A stretch of DNA of 64,000 bases from Oxytricha trifallax (Eukaryota; Ciliophora; Spirotrichea; Sporadotrichida; Oxytrichidae), in assembly GCA_000711775.1 (NCBI GenBank), contig ARYC01001891.1:1-64000 (forward strand), in the 5' to 3' direction. How positions within the stretch are numbered: position 1 is the first letter of the stretch; each line of letters begins with the position of its first letter. The notes below the pieces were generated by a model, which was given only the letters and a program-made list of their open reading frames with translations, was not told the DNA's origin and ran no database searches. Below are positions 12,061 through 23,699 of the stretch, one piece after another. The position numbers and the translations under genes are program-made.

Positions 12061-13260
12061 AAAATGGTCTTCTCTCAATGCAACTGAATCAGGCAACCAG
12101 ATAATTACAAATAAAGGCTGCAAAAATAGGTGCCGTTAAAGTTTTTAATGAACGGTCTTATAATTACAAGCATAAAAAACTAGATAATAAAGCATTCCAG
12201 TTCTGGTTAAGGTTGTCCGTATAAACTGGTAAACTGAATGAAGAGTGGTGTGAAAAAGTTTTGAAATCACTGCTGAGTTCTCTTAAAATGATAGTTGATT
12301 ATCTTACATAGCACGTGAGAGTGCTACATTTGGTGCGATTAAAGTTTTAGACGGCATTTTAAAAAACAAATTAGATATGAACGCGATAGGAATAAAGGAA
12401 AATGAAGGCGTAATCAGTATGGAGGATAACAGAGGAATCTGAGCGAGTATGTTGGAAAGTAATAAACCTCTCCCGAAAGTCAGATTAAACTATTCGGAAT
12501 TCACCAAGTCACCTCCACTTCACCAGGTATAATTCATACTGATATCAGTAGAAAGCGACATTTAATATAGAGGAATGCATCACCTTTCAAGGAGATCGTT
12601 GAATGATAAAAATGCAACAACAAACAAAACATGTGAAAGGCGCTTGGGTCAATGGCATATTGTGGTCTGCAAATCAAAAATTCTCACTTATCTCACTATA
12701 CAGGACACTTGTATGAGTCGAAGATTCCATCTCCTTAGCTCTTATAAATGGTGGTACTGATAGGCCTCAATTCTACCGTTTATGTGGCTTTTCTTCTGCA
12801 ATACTGAAAAAATAAAAATGGATAAGAACTATTGTGATCATAACTGCTTATTTTCAATGATTGGAAGAAGAAGGTGATTAAAACTGCAGTTGATCAAGAG
12901 TTAGGTTTGGTGGGGGCCTCTAGAAGAAATATTCACAAATCATCAACATTTTTAATGCAATATCATATGAAAGAAAATCTATCAATAATTAGGGTGATAA
13001 ATCGCAAAGGCAATCGAGCAAGAAAACCTCTCACTCAATCTCCCAATTATGAAGAGAGTATGTACACTGTATAGCAGAAACAGAATTGAACCATTATGAA
13101 GATTGATTAAATGCACTTTTTCACTATCACCCTCATGAGCAGATGATGTTTAGCTTGATTTGTGGAGAAATGTGGCAATAACCTGCTGTTCAATTTCAAA
13201 AAATATAATGAAATGGTTTCGATAGGAGATAAGTCATTCTATAGCTAGGCATCAACTTTC
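12060..13260 (+). pseudogene. Possible ISXO2/IS1595 (Merlin-like) transposase remnant
   Basis: A GC-richer island with broken plus-strand frames. Around 12600-12720 one frame reads KHVKGAWVNGILWSANQKF and then SLISLYRTL. This resembles the ISXO2-type core (G-x-WV-x-G...KFFLVPV-x-DRT). The flanking frames are interrupted by several TGA codons and frame changes, and the later catalytic residues cannot be located. A Tc1-like reading (WS-x-x-x-KF) was considered and fits less well. This is a weak call from one motif stretch. Confidence 0.3.
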
Positions 13261-15175
13261 GAAATATATTAAATTTCAAAAAATTTCACTCAAATTCAGA
13301 AATTAAATTATTTAAGATATTCTTAAATTTACATCATAGAGAACTTATAATTCAATAATCTGAATTGTTTTAATATATCTACCCATTTTTTCATATACTT
13401 TAATATTATTGTTTTAAACAATATTAAATACAATTCTTTAAATTAAAAATATATAAAATCAAATTTTCTAATTTAATTAAATATTAATTGACATACTGCA
13501 GCAATGATGATGACTTTAGTTTACCGTTAAAGATCAACTGCTTAGATTTAGAATGAGTTAATGATGACATGCTAAGAGAGGGAAAAATAACGAAAAGAGG
13601 ACTTCATAAACAAGATCTAAGGTGTATGGACAGACTAAACTTGAGAGAGTTTAAATAGGGGCAGCAGTAAAGTATAAAAATTACATGAAATGTCATTTTA
13701 AATTTACAATAATGGCAGACAGAAGGAGAAAGTCCAATTAAATTAAAAACAATTTACTTAACAAATTTATTTTTCTTAATTAAAAGGAATAGGTAATTTC
13801 AAGTAAGAAAATATTGTAAGAACTTGAAAATGACCAATTAGAGAAAGCAAATTGATATCAATTGCCTAATTATCCCAACTACCAGATGTGAAACTAACAA
13901 TGAAGTCTTCAGTTACTAGATGATTTGAAAATTGAAGTCAAAAAAAACTTGAGAAAAAACAAGCAAGAAGCTAAGTATTATTTTAGAAATTTATACAGGG
14001 AATTAATGAGGAATCATGAAGTATGTATTCGAATATACAGGATTAGATGCAACTACGATGCGAATCAAGTGATTGATCTGAAGAATATCAAAGTCTCAAA
14101 TATCTTTAATGAGAATCATTTAGCTCTGGAACCTTCAAGACAATAAAAATTCTAAGAAAAATTTTTAAGAAATGGATAAATTCAAATAATATATTTACAA
14201 AAATTTAATGCATTTATATTTTGAATTATATGTTTTATTTAACTGGATGTTAGAAGATTGATGATGATATTGTTGAATTAAGCGCAGCTATCAGAGAATT
14301 TTATATTGTTGTAAACGTTGAAATAAGAATTAACAAGTTATGGCAGCACCAAAGCGATTAAAATGAAACAAGGTTGTCAGACTAAGCAAACCTAAATGTT
14401 TAATAGGATGGTCTAATATAAAGATGCTATTTGGTGCTTGAAAAAGAACAAGAAAACAAACAAGTAATAGAGAGAGGAGCAGTAAGTTTGATAAGGAAAT
14501 GACAGAATAGGGAGGCAATTTATTCAGCAAGGATTGGAAAATCAATTAAAAGGAGGGAGCAAACAATTGTTGAAAACAGTGCCTAAATCAAATGTTTGCT
14601 CTCAATAAAAGAATTAGATCAATTTAAGCAGGGAAGCAGCCAAAGATGTACATTATAGAAAAAATAAATGAAAGAGAAGATAGTATAAACTATCAATATA
14701 TTTAATTTAATCATTTTGAAGGGCTTGCTCTGTTTTATTCTATGTATTTTAAGTAAAGATTATTTTATATATTTTACTATAAAACTGAAATACTGTATTA
14801 GAATAATCTTTAATTATTTGAAAAAAAAATATATAAAAAAACAAAAAAATAAACAAGTAAAATAAATTAACTCATCTTGTAGAATTATATTTAAAGTTTG
14901 AAATCATAAAGTTTTAGATTATCGTATGCGCTAAATTTTTAAAATACTAAATATTATATTTCTTTAAGATATGAATCAATAAATATAATTCAAGGTAATT
15001 AGATTTATGTAAAACAAAATTGGTATTAAATGCTGTGTTTGATAAATTCAGTGCTTTGTCTCAACATTTTTTTTCCTATCTCATTATGTTTCTGTTTTCT
15101 ATTATTAGTTTTCTTTTTTCCTTCCTCCAGTATTATTGCTGAGATCACATAGTAGTTGTCATTTGCTGTGGTTGC
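13260..15175. other. AT-rich stretch with a small open frame, no recognised gene
   Basis: A plus-strand frame at about 13925-14146 (MKIEVKKNLRKNKQEAKYY...) and broken K/Q-rich frames at 14330-14690 might be worn LINE sequence. No reverse transcriptase or endonuclease motif is visible. 14700-15050 is AT-rich spacer. 15050-15175 is pyrimidine-rich sequence up to the TBE insertion site. Confidence 0.35.
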
Positions 15176-15178
15176 ATT

Positions 15179-15263
15179 CAAAACCCCAAAACCCCTTAGT
15201 GAGGTTTATAAGTGCTTTGATTAGTAGGGTAAAGTTGGGGTTTTATTAGGGTTAGTAGAGAAA
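15179..15263 (+). repeat. TBE left inverted terminal repeat
   Basis: About 85 bp, identical to the reverse complement of 19210-19294. It starts with 17 bp of C4A4 repeat, then TTAGTGAGG, and contains an internal GGGG/AGGG-rich segment. Confidence 0.93.
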
Positions 15264-15317
15264 ACGCAAGTTTAATGAGACTTTAATATGTATTTAATGA
15301 GTATTAGTTTAATTATA

Positions 15318-16764
15318 TCACACGAATTTTACTTGCTTGTCTTTGTTGTATCTCTTGAATCTCGCTTTATTTAGTGGTTCGAGCATATCGTCTAAGGATT
15401 GTCTTGGATATGCTGGAGCTCTTACTATTATCTTCTCTACAATCTTCTTTATTTCTTAGCATACATCATCTTGTTTTATGTGCTTCTCAGCTAGATTTAT
15501 TGATTATTTTTCATATTTTGTATTAATGTAAGTCATGCTTTCCATATCGCACTCTAAAATTATTGCAGCTACTGCCCAAACATCCCACTAAATAGAGCCA
15601 TTAGTCCATTTCTCTCTGATTGGGAAGTAACCTGGAGTACCAAGAACCTTGCTAAGGTTACAATCTCTTATCTTAAGGCTCTATTAAAATCGATTACAAC
15701 TACTTCTAAAGGGCAAAGGTTTAGCATAACATTTTCAGGGTTCAAATCTCTATGAACGTATCCAAGCTCGTGAAGTTCCTAAACACCCTTTATCATATTA
15801 GATAGAATATCATTCAAGTCATCTGGGTATCTGTTTTAATATAGATAATCTCGGAGAGTCATTTCAAACTTTTTTAGCCTTAGTGCGATGAAACCAAACC
15901 CTAAAATAACACCATCTAGCTTGAGCAAATTCTTGCAATCTTTTTTCTAAGCCTCTCTAAGTACAATATATTCGTTAGCAAACTCATTTTGATACTGCTC
16001 GTTTTTAAGGAGATAGCTGAAAGGATATACCTTGTAGGCATAGTCATCAACCACTATGAGTTTTGCTTTAGCAGGTACGTTTATATGTAAGTAGTTTTCA
16101 ATACAACTGCTAAGGTCTACTGCATTTAGTGCAGGAATATACATGGCTCTCTCTTAAAAGCATGCTAAAAAGACATTACCAGCAGGTTGATTCATTAATT
16201 CTATTCGCTTCTGCCTCTTGAGCTTCTCCTGTTGTTCTTTTTAAGTCTCAAGATTATTAGATTTTCTTTTAGCGGGCACTAATTTCTAAGTCTCTTTATC
16301 CTAAATCAAGAACTCACTTAGGTGATGCTTCTGCATATGTTTCTTAACTTTAGCTGAGTGAGTATAAGACTTCTAACAAGTCGTGCACTAGTACCTGCCA
16401 TCGACCTTATCATGCTTAAAATACACCTTAGCTTTCCCAGAGTGAACCTCTTTCATATGTCTCTTCAAACTGGAATCAGTAGAGAAAAATTTTAGCAGTC
16501 ATAGCATTCAAAAGTTTTAATCCTTTAAATCTGAAGCTGTTCCTTTTCTTCCTCAACATCTTTTATTAATGTTTAAACTTCTATTTCAGCTTTCTGCTTC
16601 ATGTTTTAAACCTATATAATAAAAACCTGTGCTTCAAAATCAAGAGCTCTTAACTCTGCCTCCCTCTCAATATATATAACTTCTTGTTTCTTGGTTGAAC
16701 CAAAGTTAAGCATTGATTGACCTGCTCCTAAAAGTGCCGCTCTACGATTTAAGTTGACCGCCAT
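15318..16764 (-). CDS. TBE 57-kDa protein: C2H2 zinc fingers plus kinase-like domain
   Basis: Starts at ATG 16764 (MAVNLNRRAALLG) and ends at TGA 15318. The N-terminal third is helical and Q/E-rich. Two C2H2 fingers lie at about 16520-16330 (ECYDC...RHMKEVH; CTTCQKSYTHSAKVKKHMQK-HH). The C-terminal half has kinase-like landmarks: YVHRDLNPENVM, VVIDFNR, GTPGYFP, WDVWAVAAI. The HRDLNPEN catalytic loop and DFN in place of DFG are unusual for a kinase, so activity is uncertain. Two one-base frame changes are visible, one inside the first zinc finger and one just after DFNRALR, so this copy would not give a full-length protein. TAA and TAG are read as glutamine throughout. Confidence 0.88.
15947..16144 (-). 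other. Intact middle segment of the 57-kDa frame
   Basis: The part free of any TAA/TAG lies between the zinc fingers and the kinase domain (YIPALNAVDLSSCIENYL...). It is part of the CDS above, not a separate gene. Confidence 0.8.
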
Positions 16765-17330
16765 GTTTAAATTCAAATTTAAAATTCTATTATAAAGCTC
16801 TTAAAACCTCTATAGCTATAGCTGGACTATATAGGAGATGCTACAGCATTAATGATGGTTTGATCTCACCTCTAAGACTTCATATTTATACACAGTTTAT
16901 AACTATAATTTTTGTAATTTTGCACTTAATAATTTTGATTCTGGTACCAACTCAGATAAAGTTCAGGTTGGTACTGGTACCAATTAAGTTTAGAACCAGA
17001 TTGGAACTTTTCCATTAAAACCTCACTGCATTAAAACTAGGTACTAATTAAGTTTTGGTACTATAAAATTGGTACCAATTAAACTTAAACGAATTTAGTA
17101 CCGGTACTAATTAAATTTAAACAAATTTAGTACTAATTTAATGGAACTAAATTGATAAAAATGGAGCTCCATCTCTGAAGTTTGTTACAGCTTCTGCGAA
17201 CCTTCTCCACGTATCTGTACAGGGTTGACCTCCTATAAGATGCCCATATTTAATAGTAAGATTTTAAAGGATAGGATCCAGAAGTCTATAAATTAAAACT
17301 TGAAATTCATTAATAGGAAGAGGAACAAAG

Positions 17331-18121
17331 ATGGAATCATTCAATGAACAAATGAAAAGGGTTGAGGCTCAAGAAATGATATCAAGATTAAGAAGCAAGG
17401 AGGATCTCTATCGATACCTTACTTAGCATGGAAAAATAAATTGATGTTAATCAACGATGTATACAGTTGGTCTATTCCTTCCAACGATGGAAGGTACTAA
17501 AATATCATTCTTAAAAGCAATACTCTGCGAGGAGAAGAAAGCTTTTAAAAACATAGAAATCAAACTGATTGAAATACCTAACTACCCAGAGATTTCAGTC
17601 ACAAATCTCTACGAGGATGCAATGAAAGATGATGAAGTGGTTATTTACCTTCCTAGCAAGAAGCAGCTCTCAAATAAGTTGCATGAAAGAAACTTCTTCT
17701 TTGGTGTTCTTGGTACAATCAAAGAGGATTATTTGAGAGAAATTATAGAAGAAGCTCATAAGAAACGCTACTCTATTTCTCCTGAAGATTAAAAGAAGCA
17801 AGGAATACTAATAAGCGAGACGTGGCTAGCAAAGCTTAAGAAGCATCCTTATCTCTCTAGTAAGCTTTGATTTATAACTTTTTAGGGAAACCTGGAACTG
17901 GTATATTTCTAATGAAAGAGAATGCAAAGGTTCACAGAGAGAGAAAGTCTCAAACAATTCATTAAGTTAGCAAGAGACTTTATAATGAAGTTTAATTGTC
18001 TGATGAAATGAACATAGATGCTGGTGCTGGTACAAAGAGAAGAAACATGGGTCCTAGTAAAGCATCAGAGGAAGCAAAGAAAGAGAAGCCGAATCCATTT
18101 AAGAGTTCGTTTGATATGTGA
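17331..18121 (+). CDS. TBE 22-kDa protein, one 26-nt intron
   Basis: Starts at ATG 17331 (MESFNEQMKRVEAQEM) and ends at TGA 18119. Removing the intron 17860-17885 leaves 765 bases, exactly 255 codons, which supports the splice sites. The N-terminal half has a small domain shared with the gene at 2135-2977 (SKEDLYRYLTQ; TKISFLKAIL). The C-terminal tail after the intron is basic (HRERKSQTI, GTKRRNMGPS). One in-frame TGA lies at codon 38 (17442-17444), 12 bases before an alternative ATG. The intact part therefore could start at ATG 17457, or the TGA is a mutation. Function unknown; the conserved place between the two minus-strand genes is typical of TBEs. Confidence 0.85.
17860..17885 (+). other. 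26-nt intron in the TBE 22-kDa gene
   Basis: GTAAGCTTTG...CTTTTTAG. Splicing removes a TGA and gives ...HPYLS(R)KPGTGIF, keeping the frame to the TGA at 18119. Confidence 0.75.
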
Positions 18122-18127
18122 AATAAT

Positions 18128-19192
18128 TCATTCATTTAAGTCTAACACTTATTAATAAACATTCATTCTTCCTTTCCTTGCACATATCGTAGTCTAGTCT
18201 TTACCCACTCTCTTGCAACTACTCTGTATTAAGTCTACTGTGTCGATTGGTAGATCATGCATTAGGTGATACAGCAAGAGTTTCTTGTAGTGAGTCTTAA
18301 TCTAACTCCAATAGAATTCGATTCCATTAAATTGAGGACTGTAAGGAACGTTATACACAGGAGTTATCTTTAACTCTTCATAAGCTTTCTTAGATTCCTT
18401 AGTCTTATGAACTGAGAGGTTATCAACAAACAGGATGATCTCTTGATCGTTGTACTTATCTCTTAGCTTATGTAAGAACTCTATATACTGCTCTCGCTTA
18501 ATAGAGCGAGGATGAATAACATAAGTTTCTAAGCCTGAATCTTCACTGATACCAGCCAAAATTGCGTGAGTGACAACCTTAACCTTTTAGTCATACACTT
18601 CTATATTATCGTACTTCTTGTACCAAGACTTATTAATAAAGGTGTTGAACGTAAACACAGCTTCATCAGCGTGTATGAACTTGATGTTATTATCAACAGA
18701 CCTCTGCATTTAATCATATATATAGTTTAAATTATTACTATAAAATGGCAGAGTAAAGTCAATCACTCTCTTCACTCTATTGACAGTCTTGAAGGTAATA
18801 CCATTCCTTCAATAAATATTTGCGATAGTCTATGGTGAGATACGCATGTCAGGAAACTTGCGATGAAACATCACAGCTCGCTAGTCAAGTGGGAAATGTG
18901 CCCAATACTTAAGAGTCTTAGAATCGCAGAGATATTCAATATGCTGCTAAGAGAACTTTTATTTTCTTACAGGATGTTATCAAGAACCAGAATTGAAATG
19001 CTAAACAGCTAACAAGCAGTGATACCTTACAGTCGAAGCACTCTTACACAATAGCTTTGCAATCGCACAATAATTCATCACTGGTTTGAGTTAGTCTATA
19101 TTAATACTCGCACCATACCTAAGCTTAAGCAGTAAATCTAAATATTTCTCATCATAAATAGACCCCAAAAATCGCTAATTTCTATTTCTCAT
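18128..19192 (-). CDS. TBE 42-kDa DDE transposase
   Basis: Starts at ATG 19192 (MRNRNQRFLGSIYDEKYLD) and ends at TGA 18128, 354 codons, the size known for the 42-kDa TBE transposase. An N-terminal helix-turn-helix-like region is followed by an IS630/Tc1-type catalytic core. The first acid is in FIHADEAVFTF, the second in LFVDNLSVHKT, and the third is the E of PQFNGIEFYWS, 34 residues after the second (DD34E). The protein cuts and joins element ends and is linked in Oxytricha to germline DNA elimination. One in-frame TGA (18980-18982) follows the sequence FNSGS. Its 3' end is only 6 bases from the convergent 22-kDa gene. Confidence 0.9.
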
Positions 19193-19209
19193 TTTGCAAA
19201 CTGGCCTAA

Positions 19210-19294
19210 TTTCTCTACTAACCCTAATAAAACCCCAACTTTACCCTACTAATCAAAGCACTTATAAACCTCACTAAGGGGTTTTGGGGTTTTG
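19210..19294 (-). repeat. TBE right inverted terminal repeat
   Basis: Reverse complement of 15179-15263. It ends GGGGTTTTGGGGTTTTG before the ATT target duplication. Confidence 0.93.
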
Positions 19295-19297
19295 ATT

Positions 19298-19900
19298 TGT
19301 TAGCACTGAGCTTTTGGTCTTTTAATTTACATTGATGTTCTGTATAGATCTTTTTACTCCCTTTTGTGAATATAGACATTGCTGTATATACGCCCTTTCC
19401 ACAGCTAAGATCATTGTAAATTTTGATAAAAAATTTTCCTCTTCTACTTCATCTTATTTACTCAAGGATGGTACTGTGTTAGCCTTTTTGTAGAAGCACT
19501 TTGCAAATATCATTTATTTAGAGGTACAGTGTTTCTGTAATCACTTCCATATATACTTTTACAGTTGAAATTTACTATTGTTCTTGCAAATCGTAATGAT
19601 AGACATAATTTTTCAATCACTAACTTCATGAAGCCGATTTATTGGTTTAATCATGAAATACAACCTTCAAATATATATCCAGCCAGTCTTTGGCAAAAGT
19701 TTGAAAATTTTTATTGTATAGTATTTCAAAAGATAGGAAGCTATTAAGCATATTAATAATCAACAGTTGTCTGGATATTAATGTTTGGTTAATTTTTATC
19801 TGCTGTTTATTATATGTACTAGAAATTTAATCATTGTTCATTGCACTTATTTGTTTATATGTCGTAAGTTTTTCAAAACTACTGATAGACTCCCTACTAT
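19298..19900. other. AT-rich spacer right of the TBE
   Basis: This is the continuation of the pre-insertion locus (pyrimidine-rich, like 15050-15175). A TAA-free frame at 19565-19747 has no recognisable content. Confidence 0.4.
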
Positions 19901-21441
19901 TTTCCTTAAATCGTAGATTTCCAGCTCTTAATAGTACTTGTATATTCTGAATAGCCAATTTATACATTTATTTATTGGGATTTAACAAGTAATCGTAACA
20001 ATGATAGCTTATATATCTTTTTGATCTCCAGAATTTGAGTTTTACATTTCCCAGTTGCTTGATCCAATATATAGCTCTTTTTTTAATCAATTTTAATATC
20101 TTTTATACAAATGGGGCAATATGAATTGTGAATTATATTCTTAGTTGAACTTTAAATCTTCAACTTGTCTCATTCATTGATGGTTTTTAGGTATTCATGT
20201 TTTCTTAGGCTTATATCGTCATCCTTCTATATAATTTTAATACTTTTTAGTGTTCTTTTTTAATTTCCTACGATATTTTTACATCCAATATTTAAAGCCT
20301 CCTCAAAATCATTTAGTCTTTATACTAAAGTCTTTCCAATAATATTTAGTTCTAGGACAACGGATATTTGTAATCATCAAGTGATTATTAAGGGCCTCCT
20401 ATTTTTGAATAAATAATCTTTTCAATTTCTTTCATGTAATTTCTAAAAGATCATTTAAGTGACAAACTCTCATTTAATCTTCTTTAACACAGATTTGCCT
20501 GCTTTACTTGTCAAATTGTGCCATTTAGGTATTATATTCATTTATTCTTTATCTTGAATTGATGTGCCCGATTTTAAGACTGTCCTTGAATCACATTCGC
20601 TTGGTTAGCGAGATTTTCTCGTTATCCTTGTTTTTCCATCTAAGAGCTTCTTGGTCTAGGCTTTTGACACTCTGTTGTAATATGACTCCTCTCACTTTCC
20701 CCCAAAATTACCTTTTTCCTTGCCTAATATCGTTACACTTGTTGCAATAAATGTTGTGAATTTTTTCTATCATTCATTCATATAGTTGTTCAATTTATTA
20801 AAATTATTAGTAATAATTACATTTATGACCCAATAATTTAATTATAATCCTTTTAATTCCTAAACTTTTTACAAAATATCATTGAATTTATTATTTTAAT
20901 GCTGGGGATTATTATTGACTTTTTCTTCTTAAGTTTTAATATAGTTATTTTTTTGCTCTTTAATAGTACATTTGATTTTAAATCTATTCAGTGTATTGTT
21001 TATCCAAAATTATATGCTCAATAATTTTTATTTGTTAGTTATTATAAAGATTTATCAACCTTTTCCTTAATTTGGATCTAGCTGAGTCTTCAGCTTAATT
21101 TAAAATCTTGCAAACTTTAATTTTAGTGACGTTATTTATAGTCTTTTGTCTGCAACTGTGACTATGAGAGTCTTTTTTTTATGTTCTAACCATTATGGTA
21201 TCTCTAATTTATTTTGTAATGAATAGCATTCTCTTATTTCTGAATCTTGTTTATTTTTAGGATTTAAGATTTTGCAATCTCTGGCTACATGAAGTTTTCT
21301 ATCTTTGTTCTTACATTTTTCTTGTTTTTCTAATAAATGAAGTCGCTCATGTTACTATAAATTCTAGTTGATTTAAATTGCGTTGAAACTCGTTAGGAAT
21401 ATTTTTAGGCATTTTTTAGGCTAACCTTTTCAGTTAGACTT

Positions 21442-21451
<10 letters not shown>

Positions 21452-21480
<29 letters not shown>
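21452..21480. repeat. (TA)n microsatellite
   Basis: About 29 bases of alternating AT. Similar runs occur at about 26060-26098, 26337-26360, 27402-27430 and 58350-58366. Confidence 0.9.
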
Positions 21481-21482
<2 letters not shown>

Positions 21483-21561
21483 CCTTATCATTACATATAT
21501 TACGCAGATACAAATGGAGAATATTTATAATTAGTAAAGCTGATATTTTAGCTCTCATTTT

Positions 21562-22113
21562 TGAGTAAATTTTGATACAATTACCAGAAATTATTAAATA
21601 ATCTACAATTTATACGTGCTATTTTACTATTAATTACTATTAAATACATTAAAATGACCCGTATCTCGAAATCGATGAAATTTTGAGATACGTGCCAAAT
21701 AAAATAATTAAATTATTCACATTACTAAATAGTCAATAATAATGAAATAAACTTTTAATAATATTGTAGTTAAAAAATTCATAAAATAAGTGGTCTAAAA
21801 TATTATTAAATGTCTAAAAAATTATACCATAACATTTCAAAATTTTTAATTTATTTTATATAATTAATGAGTTAAACAAGGATATATAAATTTTGTTATT
21901 TTAAACTTCAATATTATTAAAAGTTAATTTAATTTTTATGGACTATATACTAATGTGAATAATTTAATTATTTTATTTGGCACGTATCTCAAAATTTCAT
22001 CGATTTAGAGATACGTGCCATTCTAATGTATTTAAAAGTGATTAATAATAAGATAGCGCGTATAAATTGTAGATTATTTAATAATTTCTGGTAATTGTAT
22101 CAAAATTTACTCA
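21562..22113. mobile_element. Palindromic MITE-like element nested in the LINE
   Basis: Two arms of about 170-220 bp are inverted copies (left 21562 to about 21780, right about 21895 to 22113), with a short AT-rich loop. The ends begin TGAGTAAATTTTGATAC and finish with the complement. A conserved inner block GGCACGTATCTCAAAATTTC occurs in both arms. Arm identity is roughly 90%. There is no coding capacity. No target-site duplication is obvious. Confidence 0.8.
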
Positions 22114-23699
22114 TTGTGTCAAAAATTATTAGGTTGTCTGACTCTTTAGTCATAAGTGAAACTATATTTGTCTGTTTTTATATCAAATCATATGTTGTCT
22201 TTAGAAAGTTTATTTGAATTTATAAAAAATATTCCATGTCTTCCCTTGTTTTATCAACGACGTTAGTATCTTTTGTAAGTAAATTACATAAAATAAAATT
22301 TTTTTAAAATATTATTGGTGAAAGTATATACCTTAGGTACTTCTTTCATTAAATAATTCTCCTTTACTTCATATTTAATTATATTTCCTTAGTTTGAAAC
22401 TCGTGTTTGTAAAAATGAATTAATTTCGAATAAATTATTTATTTTTTATCATAATTCTAAAATCTAAAAATGAAGTAAGAGTTTCATTGAGATCTTATTT
22501 CTTGCTTCTCAGAGTCGTGAAGACACCAAAAAAAGGGTAGAATTATTAATAAGTAGGAAAAACACAAATAAACATTTGAATTCAATCAAAACCCCCTAAA
22601 AACAATGACTTTATGAAATTTGTTATGGACATTTTTAACAAATTTACACTTTTCTTCATTTTGCCTAGTTCAGCCAATGAAAAATCTTTTAAATCTAAAT
22701 AATACAACTAATATTTAATTTTTAATTCTTTAAAATTTTTTACAATCTTACTGTCTGTTTCTTATTTTATTCTTTATCCTAAGACTTCCAGTAGTTTGTT
22801 TTTCAGACAGAATTATCAGTCTTTATTGGTTTACAAATTACCATGCTTCTCTTTTTTTCCTTATCCTTATCGATCATTTTTTAATCCTTGTAATCTTTTA
22901 AAAATAATTTGAGAACTTTCATTTTCCTAGGAACCATTTTGTGAAATTCTTAATTCTTGTCCTTTTGTTTAAGAGTTTGAAAAATATACTTTCTTAACTA
23001 TTTTACCAAGGTGAAATTTTCTAACAAATGGTCTCGAATTCCCAATTTAAGAATACGTGTCTGCTTACTTTATACTTAACTGAATTATTTTTCTCTCCTT
23101 CAAATATTCTGGTATTTTCTTCGAATTTAACCATTTCAAAACTATTTCTACTCATTATTTTTCGTATGATGCGTGATTTGGTTAGTATTTTCCCTTAATA
23201 TTAATCGCTCCTATAGCTTTCTTGAAGTTACATTCGCTTAAGCTTATTACAACTTCTAATTCACTGCACTTTTCCGTTTAGATTCGTTTATTTTTCAAAA
23301 CATTTCCTGGATTTATTTTAAGTTGGCCTACGACCTGATCTTCATTGTAAATCCTCTATAATACTTAATATCTGGGATTTTCCCATTCCTATTGCTAGAG
23401 TTTATCTTCTTGTTTTTTCAATACTTTTTTTATTTAGACTATTTGTGTTTTTTCTATAGCTATTAACTAATAGAAAAGAAATCTTTTAAATCTTTTCTAT
23501 ATCTAAGGAATGATCCATATCTCTATTCCTTTTCCGATTGATACTTAGTATTTTCATACGCTTTGATATCAACTAAGCCTCCTATTTGTTTGATTATTTA
23601 AGGTAGATACTGGCAGAAATTCTTTGTCTAACTCAGAATACTTTCTTTTTTTTGTTATTCTAACTTTATCTCATTTTTATACAACCTTTTTATATGAAT

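Larger units (their letters stand above)
15179..19294 (+). mobile_element. TBE: Complete telomere-bearing element (TBE), about 4.1 kb
   Basis: Both ends are C4A4 telomere-like repeats (left CAAAACCCCAAAACCCC; right the reverse complement) extended into about 85-bp perfect inverted repeats. A 3-bp target duplication ATT flanks the element (15176-15178 and 19295-19297), fitting the ANT target known for TBEs. Gene order is 57-kDa zinc-finger/kinase (minus), 22-kDa (plus), 42-kDa DDE transposase (minus), as in Oxytricha TBE1-type elements. TBEs are germline transposons cut out during macronuclear development, and their transposases are implicated in that process in Oxytricha. The perfect terminal repeats suggest recent movement, but each of the three genes has at least one frameshift or in-frame TGA. 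Confidence 0.93.

Noticed and set aside
15179-19294. Telomeric C4A4 repeats as a real chromosome end or chromosome fusion
   Set aside because: Both copies are the ends of a TBE, inverted, inside an ATT target duplication.
20559-20750. 63-codon plus-strand ORF
   Set aside because: Lies opposite the decayed minus-strand LINE.
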